Below, in pieces: positions 41,910-50,026 of a stretch of 64,000 nt of DNA (its first letter is position 1; every line of letters starts with the position of its first letter). The translations under genes were made by a program, and so were the position numbers. Location: assembly GCA_045805805.1 (NCBI GenBank), contig JBJMKO010000049.1, forward strand, positions 1-64,000. Direction: 5' to 3'. Source of the DNA: VRUE01 sp045805805 (GTDB lineage Bacteria > Actinomycetota > Thermoleophilia > Solirubrobacterales > 70-9). The notes beneath the pieces are model-generated. The model was given only the letters and a program-made list of their open reading frames with translations, did not search any database and was not told where the DNA came from.

Positions 41910-41983
41910 TCGCAAGATCCGTTGCGGGTTACGGTCAACTTGTGAGTGTTCGCTCATAAAGTCCGCTAGCCTCGGCCGTCTTC

Positions 41984-43003
41984 GTGGCGCGAGCACTCGC
42001 GACAATGGCCGGAAGCCGCGGGCGCTTGGCTGTGCTCGCCTGCGCGATCCTCGTGGTCGTGCTGACGCTGGTTGGCGTGGCTGGCGCCACGGATATCGGA
42101 GCCCTGCAAGCGAAGGTCTCCACCGCGCGCGAAGAAGCCGGCTCGCTCGCCTCGCAGCTGCAAGCCGCCCAGAGCGAACTTGCCACGGCCCAGGAAGAGG
42201 CCGAGGCGGCGAGTGCGCGCGAAGAGAAGCTCACCGGCCTGCTCGCCACCGGCGAGGAACGGGCAGCCCGCCTGGCCAATGACGTGCGCCGCACGCAGCG
42301 CCATCTTGCCGCCGAGAAGAGGCGGCTGCACCGCGCCCGAACCGCGCTCGCCGAGCGCCTGGTCGCGATCTATGAGAGCGGCACGCCGAGCGCCGCCAGC
42401 GTAATCCTCGCCTCTGGCAGCTTCGACGAGCTCGCCACCCAAACCGAGTACCTCGAACGGATCGAGCAGTCCGACTCCGACCTGGCCGGCCGGGTCGCCC
42501 AGGTGCGCCACTCCGTCGCCGCGGCCCTGAAGCGCGTAGCTGCGCTGAAGGCCCGGGTAGACGCCTACAACGCCCGCCTCGCCTCGGCCCGCTCGGAAAT
42601 CGCCGGCGTGCGCGCCAAGGCCGAAGCGGCAGCCGCGCAGCTGCACTCAGTCACGACTGTTCGCTCGGCCGCCCTCGCAACTCTTAAATCGAAGATCGGC
42701 AGCTGGGCCGACGACATCCAAGCTGCAGAAGCTGCCAGCCGAGCCGAAGCCGAAAGCACCGTAGAACGCTGGCTGGGCGGCCCCTACTCGATCCCCGCCT
42801 ACATAGTCATGTGCGAGTCAGGCGGCAACTACTCCGCTCTCAACTCTTCAAGCGGAGCTGGAGGCGCCTACCAGATCCTCCCCTCGACTTGGCAGCTCTA
42901 CAACGGCCAGGGCGAACCCCAAAACGCCCCAAAGGCCGAACAGGACCGCATAGCTTCAGAAATCTGGTCCGACTCGGGCTCAAGCGCCTGGGTCTGTGGA
43001 TAG
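41984..43003 (+). CDS. Secreted coiled-coil protein with Rpf-like transglycosylase domain
   Basis: 339 residues. A signal sequence (LAVLACAILVVVLTLVGVAG) is followed by a long PcsB-like coiled coil (about residues 38-250, with the YESGTPSAASVILASGSFDEL hinge). The C-terminal domain (about 265-339) has YIVMCESGGNYSALN with the catalytic-type Glu, then GAYQILPSTW, as in resuscitation-promoting-factor and SLT-like enzymes. It probably cuts peptidoglycan under control of the coiled coil. A TAGCCT box lies 11 bases before GTG 41984; ATG 42005 is the alternative start. Confidence 0.8.
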   Translation: MARALATMAGSRGRLAVLACAILVVVLTLVGVAGATDIGALQAKVSTAREEAGSLASQLQAAQSELATAQEEAEAASAREEKLTGLLATGEERAARLANDVRRTQRHLAAEKRRLHRARTALAERLVAIYESGTPSAASVILASGSFDELATQTEYLERIEQSDSDLAGRVAQVRHSVAAALKRVAALKARVDAYNARLASARSEIAGVRAKAEAAAAQLHSVTTVRSAALATLKSKIGSWADDIQAAEAASRAEAESTVERWLGGPYSIPAYIVMCESGGNYSALNSSSGAGGAYQILPSTWQLYNGQGEPQNAPKAEQDRIASEIWSDSGSSAWVCG

Positions 43004-43116
43004 GCGTCGATCCCGGGAGGGTGGAGCGTCTTGTACTTTTTCGCGAGGCTGGTTCGAGCGCCAGCAGTCTCCGCTCCTCGAAAAAGTTAAGCGGAACCCC
43101 TCCCGGGATCGTCGCC
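43003..43116. repeat. Family B nested palindrome, copy B2 (reverse orientation)
   Basis: Arms 43003-43021 and 43098-43116 pair with one mismatch. The conserved parts appear as GTGGAGCGTCTTGTAC and CTTTTTCG on the left and CGAAAAAGTTAAGCGGAACC on the right, which is the reverse complement of B1 and B3. It begins at the last base of the preceding stop codon. Confidence 0.9.
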
Positions 43117-43202
43117 CTCCCAAATACACACGGAACGTGCGCGGAAGACGCCCGAATGTGCCCCGTGGCATCTGCCCCGATTGGCATGATCGCCCGGTCG
43201 TC

Positions 43203-46200
43203 ATGAGCAGCCCCGCCGCCGTCCATCTCCACGCCCACAGCGAGTACTCGCTGCTCGACGGCGCCTGCAAGATCGACGCGATGGCGGCGCGGGCGGCAGA
43301 GATGGGCCAGCCCGCGCTCGGACTCACGGATCACGGCGTGATGAACGGCGCCGTCGACCTCTACAAGGCTTGTCAGAAGCACGGGATCAAGCCGATCGCC
43401 GGCTTCGAGGCCTACTTCGTCGACGACGTGAAGACGCTCAAGGAGAAGCCCAAGTACGAGCGCAACCATCTCACTTTGCTGGCTGAGAGCGACGCCGGCC
43501 TCGCCAATCTCGTCAAGCTCACCTCGGCCGGCTTCCTCGAAGGCTTCTCGCGTGGCAAGGCCAACGTCGACATGGAGATGCTCGCCGCTCACTCCGAGGG
43601 CGTGATCGTCCTCACCGGCTGCCTGCAGTCACGCTTTTGCCGCCGCCTGATCGAGGAGCGGCCCGACGACGCCCGCGCCCACCTCGACGACCTGATCCAG
43701 GCCTTCGGCCCCGAGCAGGTCTACTTCGAGGTGCAAAAGAACGGCATCGCCGAGCAGGACAAGGCCAACGAGGGGATCGTCCGCTACGCCCGTGAGCTGG
43801 GCCGGCCGCTGGTCGGCACCGCCGACGTCCACTACCTGCGGCGCGAGGACTTCGACAACCACGCGGCACTGCTCTGCGTGCAGACCAAGTCCACCCTGGA
43901 AGCTCCGAAGATGAGCTTCGACACCAACGAGTTCTACCTCAAGGACTCCGAGGAAATGGCCGCCTCCTTCGCCGAGTGGCCCGAGGCGGTGCCGACCACG
44001 CTCGAGATAGCCGAGCGATGCGACGCCGAGATCGAGCTGGGCAAGCTGCTGCTGCCGCGCTACCCGGCGCCCGACGGCGAGGAGCCCGAGGCGATGCTGC
44101 GTCGGATAGTCGACGAGGGCATGCGCGCCCGCTACGGCGACCCGATCCCGGCCGAGGCGCGGGAGCGGCTCGAGTTCGAGCTCGGCGTGATCGAGGAGAT
44201 GGGCTTCTCCTCCTACTTCCTGATCGTCTGGGACTTCGTCCGCTATGCCAAGGACAACGGCGTCGCGGTGGGCCCGGGGCGCGGTTCCGCCGCCGGCTCG
44301 ATCGTCGCCTACGCGCTGACGATCACCGACATCGACCCGCTTGCCAACGACCTGCTCTTCGAGCGCTTCCTCAATCCCGGCCGCAAGTCGATGCCCGACA
44401 TCGACATCGACTTCTCGGTGCGGGGGCGCGAGCGGGTGATCCGCTACGTCGCCGAGAAATACGGCCGCGAGTCAGTGGCGCAGATCATCACCTTCGGCAA
44501 GATGGCGCCCCGCGCCGCCACCCGCGATGCCGCACGCGTGCTCGGCTTCGACTACGGCAGCGGCGATCGCCTCGCCAAGCAGATCCCGGAGCCGGTCATG
44601 GGTCGCAGCCCCTCCTTCGAGGAATGCCTCAAGGCGGGCCAGGAGCTGAAGAAGACCTACGACGCCGAGCCCGAGGCGAAGCGGATCATCGACGTCGCCC
44701 GGGGCCTCGAGGGAATCATCCGCAACAACTCGATCCACGCCGCCGCGGTGGTGATCGCCGACCGTCCGCTGCAGGAGGTGGTGCCGCTGCAGCTGGCCGA
44801 GGACAAGACAGCCCCGGCTGCCGCCAACGGGAGCGGCAAAGCCGAGCGCCAGTACAAGATCGTGACCCAGTACTCGATGGGACCGATCGAGGAGATCGGG
44901 CTGCTGAAGATGGACTTCCTCGGCCTCCGCAACCTCGACGTGATCGAGGACGCGATCGACATCATTCACCGCTCCCGCGGCGAGACGATCAAGATCGAAG
45001 AGATCCCGGTAGACGACGCCAAGACCTACGCGATGCTCGCCGGCGGCGACTCGACCGGCGTCTTCCAGTTCGAGTCCGAGGGGATGCGCGAGGCACTGCG
45101 CAAGGTTGGCCCGACCGAGTTCGCCGACCTGGTCGCGCTCGGTGCGCTGTACCGGCCCGGCGCGATGGCCTACATCCCCGCCTACGCGAAGGGCAAGAAG
45201 GATCCCTCGACGGTGCGCTACCCGGACCCGCGCCTGCGCGCGATCACCGAGGAGACCCACGGTTGCGTCGTCTACCAGGAGCAGCTGATGGCGATCGCCC
45301 GCGAGATGGCAGGCTTCTCCGGCGCCGAGGCGGACGACCTGCGCAAGGCGATCGGCAAGAAGAAGCGCGACCTGATGGCGACGATGAAGGACAAGTTCAT
45401 GGCCGGCCTGAAGGAGTCCGGCACGGCCGCCAACGTCGCCGCCGACCTCTGGAAGCTGAACGAAGCCGCGGCCGACTACTCCTTCAACAAGTCCCACGCC
45501 GCCTGCTACGGGCTGATCTCCTACCGCACCGCCTACCTCAAGGCCAACTACCCCGCCGAGTACATGGCCGCGGTGATCTCCTCGGTGATGAACACCAAGG
45601 ACAAGGTGCCCTTCTTCGTCAACCGCTGCGAGGAGATGGACATCGAGGTGCTGCCGCCCGACGTCAACTCCTCCGACCACGACTTCGTCGTCTCTGAGAA
45701 GGCGATCCGCTTCGGCCTCGACGCGGTCAAGAACGTCGGCCACGCGGCGGTCGAGGCGATCCTGCGCGCCCGCGAGGACGGCCCGATCGCCTCGATCTGG
45801 GACTTCTGCGAACGGGTCGACTCGCGGGCGGTCAACAAACGGGCGATCGAATGCCTGATCAAGTGCGGCGCCCTCGACTCCACCGGCGCCAGTCGCAAGG
45901 GGATGCTCGAGACGCTGCCCGCGGCGCAGTCCTCCGGGCAGAAGGCTCAGGAGGACGCCCAGCTCGGCCAGGGATCGATCTTCGACTTCGGCGACGCGAG
46001 CGACAGCGGGGGCCCCGCCGGCGGCCAGGCCCACCACCGCCCGCCGATCCCCGCTGAGGAGTTCGAGCGCGCCGAGCTGCTGGCGCTGGAGAAGGAGACA
46101 CTCGGCACCTACCTCTCCTCTCACCCGCTCACCGAAGTGCGCGGGGCGCTGCGCGCACGGGTCGATTGCAGCCTCGCCGACCTGTCGAAAAAGCAGGACG

Positions 46201-46733
46201 GCTCCTGGGTGACCGTTGGCGGCATCGTCACCGAGTGCAAGAAGATCCGCACCAAGAGCGGCAGCCAGATGATGTTCGCCACCCTCGACGACGTCGAGGG
46301 CCAGGTCGAGCTGCTGGTCTTCAAGGCCGACCAGGCCGAGAGCGCAGCGATCATCGCCCCCGACGCGATCGTCGTCGTGCGCGGCCGCCTCGACCACAAG
46401 GACCGCGGCGAGACGAAGCTCGTCGTCCAGGAGGCCGAGCGTTTCGAACCGGACGCCGAGGAGATCGCGCGGGCCCCTCAGGTCGCCGGCACCCCGGCGG
46501 GGCCGCTGAAGCTGGTGATCGACGCCTCGCAGCTGCAGCGCCCCGGCCTCCTCGACCAGTTGAAGGAAGTCTTCGAGCACCACAAGGGCGAGGCCGACGT
46601 GCACCTCGAGGTCGTCGGCGGCAACGGCGGGCCAAGGGAGTGGAAGCTCGGCGACGGCTACCGGGTCCGCCCCTCGAGCGGCCTCCGGGCAGAGCTGGGG
46701 CATGTTCTCGGCCCCGACGCCCTGGCTGCTTAG
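43203..46733 (+). CDS. dnaE: DNA polymerase III alpha subunit
   Basis: Replicative polymerase. 1176 residues, full length. The N-terminal PHP domain (HLHAHSEYSLLDG, LTDHGVMNGAV), the Pol III palm with catalytic Asp residues in PDIDIDFS (399-403), GPGRGSAAGSIVAYAL, the helix-hairpin-helix region, and a C-terminal OB domain (GGIVTECKKIRTKSGSQM) are present. The ATG at 43203 was chosen because the PHP motif begins ten residues later; longer readings run into palindrome B2. No SOS-type operator is apparent upstream. Confidence 0.97.
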   Translation: MSSPAAVHLHAHSEYSLLDGACKIDAMAARAAEMGQPALGLTDHGVMNGAVDLYKACQKHGIKPIAGFEAYFVDDVKTLKEKPKYERNHLTLLAESDAGLANLVKLTSAGFLEGFSRGKANVDMEMLAAHSEGVIVLTGCLQSRFCRRLIEERPDDARAHLDDLIQAFGPEQVYFEVQKNGIAEQDKANEGIVRYARELGRPLVGTADVHYLRREDFDNHAALLCVQTKSTLEAPKMSFDTNEFYLKDSEEMAASFAEWPEAVPTTLEIAERCDAEIELGKLLLPRYPAPDGEEPEAMLRRIVDEGMRARYGDPIPAEARERLEFELGVIEEMGFSSYFLIVWDFVRYAKDNGVAVGPGRGSAAGSIVAYALTITDIDPLANDLLFERFLNPGRKSMPDIDIDFSVRGRERVIRYVAEKYGRESVAQIITFGKMAPRAATRDAARVLGFDYGSGDRLAKQIPEPVMGRSPSFEECLKAGQELKKTYDAEPEAKRIIDVARGLEGIIRNNSIHAAAVVIADRPLQEVVPLQLAEDKTAPAAANGSGKAERQYKIVTQYSMGPIEEIGLLKMDFLGLRNLDVIEDAIDIIHRSRGETIKIEEIPVDDAKTYAMLAGGDSTGVFQFESEGMREALRKVGPTEFADLVALGALYRPGAMAYIPAYAKGKKDPSTVRYPDPRLRAITEETHGCVVYQEQLMAIAREMAGFSGAEADDLRKAIGKKKRDLMATMKDKFMAGLKESGTAANVAADLWKLNEAAADYSFNKSHAACYGLISYRTAYLKANYPAEYMAAVISSVMNTKDKVPFFVNRCEEMDIEVLPPDVNSSDHDFVVSEKAIRFGLDAVKNVGHAAVEAILRAREDGPIASIWDFCERVDSRAVNKRAIECLIKCGALDSTGASRKGMLETLPAAQSSGQKAQEDAQLGQGSIFDFGDASDSGGPAGGQAHHRPPIPAEEFERAELLALEKETLGTYLSSHPLTEVRGALRARVDCSLADLSKKQDGSWVTVGGIVTECKKIRTKSGSQMMFATLDDVEGQVELLVFKADQAESAAIIAPDAIVVVRGRLDHKDRGETKLVVQEAERFEPDAEEIARAPQVAGTPAGPLKLVIDASQLQRPGLLDQLKEVFEHHKGEADVHLEVVGGNGGPREWKLGDGYRVRPSSGLRAELGHVLGPDALAA

Positions 46734-46745
46734 CCAGTAAAGATC

Positions 46746-46781
46746 TTGTATTTCGAGGCCTGGCGTCCCTAGACTTCGTTC
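46746..46781 (+). promoter_or_regulatory. Leaderless promoter for the Cys-rich protein gene
   Basis: TTGTAT (46746-46751), an 18-base spacer, and TAGACT (46770-46775) lie 6 bases before ATG 46782. No Shine-Dalgarno sequence can fit. Confidence 0.6.
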
Positions 46782-47156
46782 ATGCCAGCTACGCGCGAGA
46801 AGGCCGGTGAGTGTCGCCAGTGCCGCTCTTTCTGCGACAAGATGGTCGAGCCCCGCGGTTGCGTCGAGATGCGCTGCCGCTACCTCTACAGCTTCGTCGA
46901 CATGCTCAACGGCGTTCAGTACGTCGGCTGCATGCAGGACGTCTTCGCCGCCAAGGTCGAGCTCGACGCCGTCCTGCAGCCGGGCGGTTTCGGCGGCGTC
47001 AAGATGACCGGCGAGCCGCTGCCGCACTGCCAGTTCGGGGTCGAGCAGGCCTACGAGGGCAGCGGCGACTCCTACGACTGCGTCAACCGCCGCTTCTTCG
47101 ACTGCGCCGACGGCGGCTCCGAGGGCATCCGCGCTTTCGACCTGCGCGATATCTGA
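46782..47156 (+). CDS. Cys-rich small protein of unknown function
   Basis: 124 residues with nine Cys (11, 14, 18, 27, 32, 50, 83, 100, 108). The N-terminal CRQCRSFCDK plus later Cys residues could bind zinc or an iron-sulphur cluster. The rest is compact and not low-complexity. No family is recognised. It sits alone between dnaE and an acyl-CoA dehydrogenase gene, with its own promoter. Confidence 0.75.
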   Translation: MPATREKAGECRQCRSFCDKMVEPRGCVEMRCRYLYSFVDMLNGVQYVGCMQDVFAAKVELDAVLQPGGFGGVKMTGEPLPHCQFGVEQAYEGSGDSYDCVNRRFFDCADGGSEGIRAFDLRDI

Positions 47157-47179
47157 GCGGATCACGACATGATTCCGTG

Positions 47180-47193
47180 TAAAATCGCGGGCC
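47180..47193 (+). promoter_or_regulatory. Acyl-CoA dehydrogenase gene promoter
   Basis: TAAAAT (47180-47185) lies 8 bases before ATG 47194, again without a ribosome binding site. Confidence 0.45.
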
Positions 47194-48489
47194 ATGACAG
47201 AGACTTCCGCAGTGGCAGAGGCAGAGAAGCTGGTGGCTGAGGCGGCCGGCCCCACCGACGGCGCGATCAGCGAGGGACCGAAGTTCACCCTCGAGTTGAA
47301 CCAGGACCAGAAGGACATCCGCGAGTGGGTGCACGGCTTCGCCGAGGGCGTCGTCCGTCCCGCCGCCGAGGAATGGGACGAGCGCGAGGAGACGCCGTGG
47401 CCGGTGATCCAGGAGGCCGCCAAGATCGGCCTCTACGGCTTCGAAGCCCTCGGCCAGTTCTGGGCCGACGAGACCGGCCTGACCCTGCCGATCGCCAACG
47501 AGGAGCTCTTCTGGGGCGATGCCGGCATCGGCATGGCGATCATGGGCACCTCGCTTGCAGTAGCCGCAATCTTCGGGCAGGGAACCCCGGAGCAGATGGG
47601 CGAGTGGATCCCGCAGTGCTTCGGCACCGCCGACGATCCCAAAGTCGCCTCCTTCTGCTCGTCGGAGCCGGACGCCGGCTCCGACGTGTCTGCGATCCGC
47701 ACCACCGCCAAGTACGACGAGGCGACGGACGAGTGGGTGCTCAACGGCCAGAAGGCCTGGGCGACCAACGGCGGCATCGCCGACGTCCACGTCGTCATCG
47801 CCACCGTCGACCGCGAGCTGCGCTCGCGCGGTCACGCTGCCTTCGTGATCCCACCCGGGACCAAGGGCTGCGAGCAGGGCGCCAAGGTGAAGAAGCACGG
47901 CCTGCGTGCCTCCCACACCGCCGACGTCCACCTCGATGACTGTCGCATCCCGGGGTCCTGCCTGCTCGGTGGCAAGGAGAAGCTCGACGAACGCCTCGCC
48001 CGTGTCCGCGAGGGCAAGCGCTCGAACTCGCAGGCGGCGATGCAGACCTTCGAGGCGAGCCGGCCGACCGTCGGCGCCCAGGCGCTCGGCATCGCCCGCG
48101 CCGCCTACGAGTACTCGCTCAACTACGCCAAGGAGCGCGAACAGTTCGGCAAGGCGATCATCGAGAACCAGGCGATCGCCTTCACCCTCGCCGACATGAA
48201 GCTGGAGATCGACGCGGCCCGTCTGCTTGTCTGGCGCGCCGCCTGGATGGGCCGCAGCGGCCAGAAATTCGAGAACGCCGAGGGCTCGATGTCGAAGCTG
48301 AAGGCGGGCGAGGTCGCCGTCTGGTCGACCGAGCGGGCGATCCAGATCCTCGGCGGCAACGGCTACACCCGTGAGTTCCCGGTCGAGCGGATGCACCGCG
48401 ACGCGAAGATCTACACGATCTTCGAGGGCACCTCGGAGATCCAGCGCCTGGTCATCTCACGCGCGATCTCAGGCGTTCACGTCAAATAG
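47194..48489 (+). CDS. Acyl-CoA dehydrogenase family protein
   Basis: FAD enzyme for the first step of acyl-CoA beta-oxidation or a related oxidation. 431 residues. SSEPDAGSDVSAIRTTA and GQKAWATNGGIADV (FAD and substrate regions), YAKEREQFGKAI, the ILGGNGYTREFPVER loop, and the catalytic-base region IYTIFEGTSEIQRL are present. The first about 25 residues are an unconserved extension. Substrate length cannot be read from the sequence. It is a single gene with its own promoter, ended by palindrome D2. Confidence 0.92.
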   Translation: MTETSAVAEAEKLVAEAAGPTDGAISEGPKFTLELNQDQKDIREWVHGFAEGVVRPAAEEWDEREETPWPVIQEAAKIGLYGFEALGQFWADETGLTLPIANEELFWGDAGIGMAIMGTSLAVAAIFGQGTPEQMGEWIPQCFGTADDPKVASFCSSEPDAGSDVSAIRTTAKYDEATDEWVLNGQKAWATNGGIADVHVVIATVDRELRSRGHAAFVIPPGTKGCEQGAKVKKHGLRASHTADVHLDDCRIPGSCLLGGKEKLDERLARVREGKRSNSQAAMQTFEASRPTVGAQALGIARAAYEYSLNYAKEREQFGKAIIENQAIAFTLADMKLEIDAARLLVWRAAWMGRSGQKFENAEGSMSKLKAGEVAVWSTERAIQILGGNGYTREFPVERMHRDAKIYTIFEGTSEIQRLVISRAISGVHVK

Positions 48490-48507
48490 GCGAGCCCGTT
48501 CGGTGAC

Positions 48508-48544
48508 TGGCGCGTAAGTCGGACTATTTCCGACTTTCGCGCCA
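48508..48544. repeat. Family D palindrome, copy D2
   Basis: TGGCGCGTAAGTCGGA (48508-48523) pairs with TCCGACTTTCGCGCCA (48529-48544) around CTATT with one mismatch. Nearly the same arms occur at 15544-15580. It lies between convergent genes and may serve as a two-way terminator. Confidence 0.8.
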
Positions 48545-48547
48545 GGC

Positions 48548-49411
48548 CTACCCCTGGCGACGCTTCAGGCCGGCTTTTCGGAGGCGCCGGGCCTCCTGCA
48601 CTTCCTTGCGGTCCGCGCCTTTCTTGTTGGGGCCCGGGGTCTCCAATGTCGCCGGGAGGCTCTCGAACCTCGGCTCGGAGAGGAAGGCCGCCAGGCCCTG
48701 CTTGCCCATCTCGCCTTTGCCGAGGTTGGCGTGGCGGTCGCGGCAGGAGCCGAGGGGGGCGGCGGCGTCGTTGACGTGGAGGCACTGGAGGCGATCTAGG
48801 CCCACCTTGGCGTCTGCTTCGTCGACGACGGCCGCCAGGTGCTCCTCGTCGGTGATGTCGTAGCCCTGGACGAAGAGGTGGCAGGAGTCGAGACAGAGGC
48901 CGAGGCGCTCGCCGCTGCCCGCCAGCTCGATCAGCTCGGCGGTCTGGTCGAAGTCACGGCCCAGGAGCCCTTTGTGGCCTGCGGTCTGCTCGAGCAGAAG
49001 GGGGCAGGCGTTGCTGCCCTCGAGCGCCGCCGCGATCACTTTCGCGGCGCGTTTGATCGAGGGGCCGAGCGCCTCGCCCTTCTGTGCCCCGGGGTGGAGG
49101 ACAACCCCGGAGGCACCGATGGCGTCGCCGATCCGCAGCGCATGGGTGAGCGAGGCCAGCGACTTCTTGCGCAGCTCCTTGTCCTTGGTGGCGCAGTTGA
49201 TCAGATAGACGGCATGGATCACGACCGCTTCGACCGGCGAGCCCGCCATCGCCTCCCTGAAGGCGGCGAAGTCCTCCGGGCCGTATTTCGTCGGCCGCCA
49301 CATGCGCGGGCTCTGGTTGAAGATCTGGATCGATTCGCAGCCCAGCGCGGTGCCCCGCTCGATCGCATTGTCGAGGCCGCCAGATGTTGAGACATGTGCG
49401 CCGATCAGCAT
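48548..49411 (-). CDS. nfo: Endonuclease IV (AP endonuclease)
   Basis: Cuts DNA 5' to abasic sites in base-excision repair. 287 residues. Three-zinc TIM barrel with the ligand motifs VIHAVYLINCA, PLLLEQTAG, LCLDSCHLFVQGYD, CLHVNDA, DRHANLGKG and LETPG. On the minus strand a TAGGAT box (49421-49426 on the plus strand) lies 9 bases before the ATG. Confidence 0.95.
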   Translation of the reverse strand: MLIGAHVSTSGGLDNAIERGTALGCESIQIFNQSPRMWRPTKYGPEDFAAFREAMAGSPVEAVVIHAVYLINCATKDKELRKKSLASLTHALRIGDAIGASGVVLHPGAQKGEALGPSIKRAAKVIAAALEGSNACPLLLEQTAGHKGLLGRDFDQTAELIELAGSGERLGLCLDSCHLFVQGYDITDEEHLAAVVDEADAKVGLDRLQCLHVNDAAAPLGSCRDRHANLGKGEMGKQGLAAFLSEPRFESLPATLETPGPNKKGADRKEVQEARRLRKAGLKRRQG

Positions 49412-49484
49412 GCAATGCGCATCCTATGGAGCCAATTGTGTGACGCGCCTTGCTATCTCGAAACCCCGGCATATCGTCGCTCTG

Positions 49485-49580
49485 TCCCCCCGTAGCTCAG
49501 CGGATAGAGCGCACCTTTGACTAAGGGCGAGGTCGCCGGTTGAGTCCCGCCGGTCGATTGGGGACGAGCCCCCCGACCGG
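49485..49580 (+). pseudogene. Degenerate tRNA-like sequence
   Basis: CGTAGCTCAGCGGATAGAGCG is a standard tRNA D-arm region and TCCCC at 49485 could pair with GGGGA at 49560-49564. The anticodon arm (CACCT-TTGACTA-AGGGC) mispairs at two positions, and the T arm does not fold. The 3' part merges into a CCGGTCG to CGACCGG hairpin (49550-49580). It is best read as a tRNA remnant, perhaps damaged by insertion of a palindrome; amino-acid identity cannot be assigned. Confidence 0.45.
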
Positions 49581-49645
49581 AGTGCGCATGCTGTGGAAAC
49601 ATGTGCCCGAGCAGCACAGACCCGATCCATCCAGGGGAGCCACCG

Positions 49646-50026
49646 ATGAAGAGTTGGGACTTGAGAACGGTCGAAGCGCCGCCACATGAACCGCAGATCC
49701 TCGCCACGGCAGACGATGCGCGGGCGATCGTGCTGAATCTTCCGGCAGGCGAGCAGTTGCAGGAGCATGAGGTTTATGAGCGCGCTCGGCTCGTCGTCGT
49801 CGAGGGCGAGGTGGAGGTGAGCACTCCCGATGGCGAGAGTATTTCGGCCCAGGGCGGCCACCTGTTTGAGTTCGCCCCCGGCGAGCGCCGTACGATCACC
49901 GCCCGCTCCGACGCCCGGCTCCTGCTGCTCCTCACGCCGTGGCCGGGAGACGGTCATCCGGGGGCGATGACTCTCGAGCAGAAGGGTGAGGCGCGGGAGC
50001 GCGCGGCCGAACGCGCGCAGCAATGA
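49646..50026 (+). CDS. Small cupin-domain protein
   Basis: 126 residues. The single beta-barrel domain is indicated by HEVYERARLVVVEGEVEV and GGHLFEFAPGERRTI. The family His and Glu metal ligands are only partly present, so enzymatic activity is uncertain; it may bind a ligand or act as a sensor. ATG 49646 was chosen because GGGGAG lies 7 bases upstream; ATG 49601 is further out. It overlaps gltX (ATGA). Confidence 0.75.
   Translation: MKSWDLRTVEAPPHEPQILATADDARAIVLNLPAGEQLQEHEVYERARLVVVEGEVEVSTPDGESISAQGGHLFEFAPGERRTITARSDARLLLLLTPWPGDGHPGAMTLEQKGEARERAAERAQQ

Noticed and set aside
43003..43203. N-terminal extension of DnaE by 69 residues
   Set aside because: The extra codons come from palindrome B2; the PHP domain begins right after ATG 43203.
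44472..47423. 983-codon minus-strand frame opposite dnaE
   Set aside because: Shadow of dnaE and the next two genes; the product has no recognisable motifs and spans three real genes.
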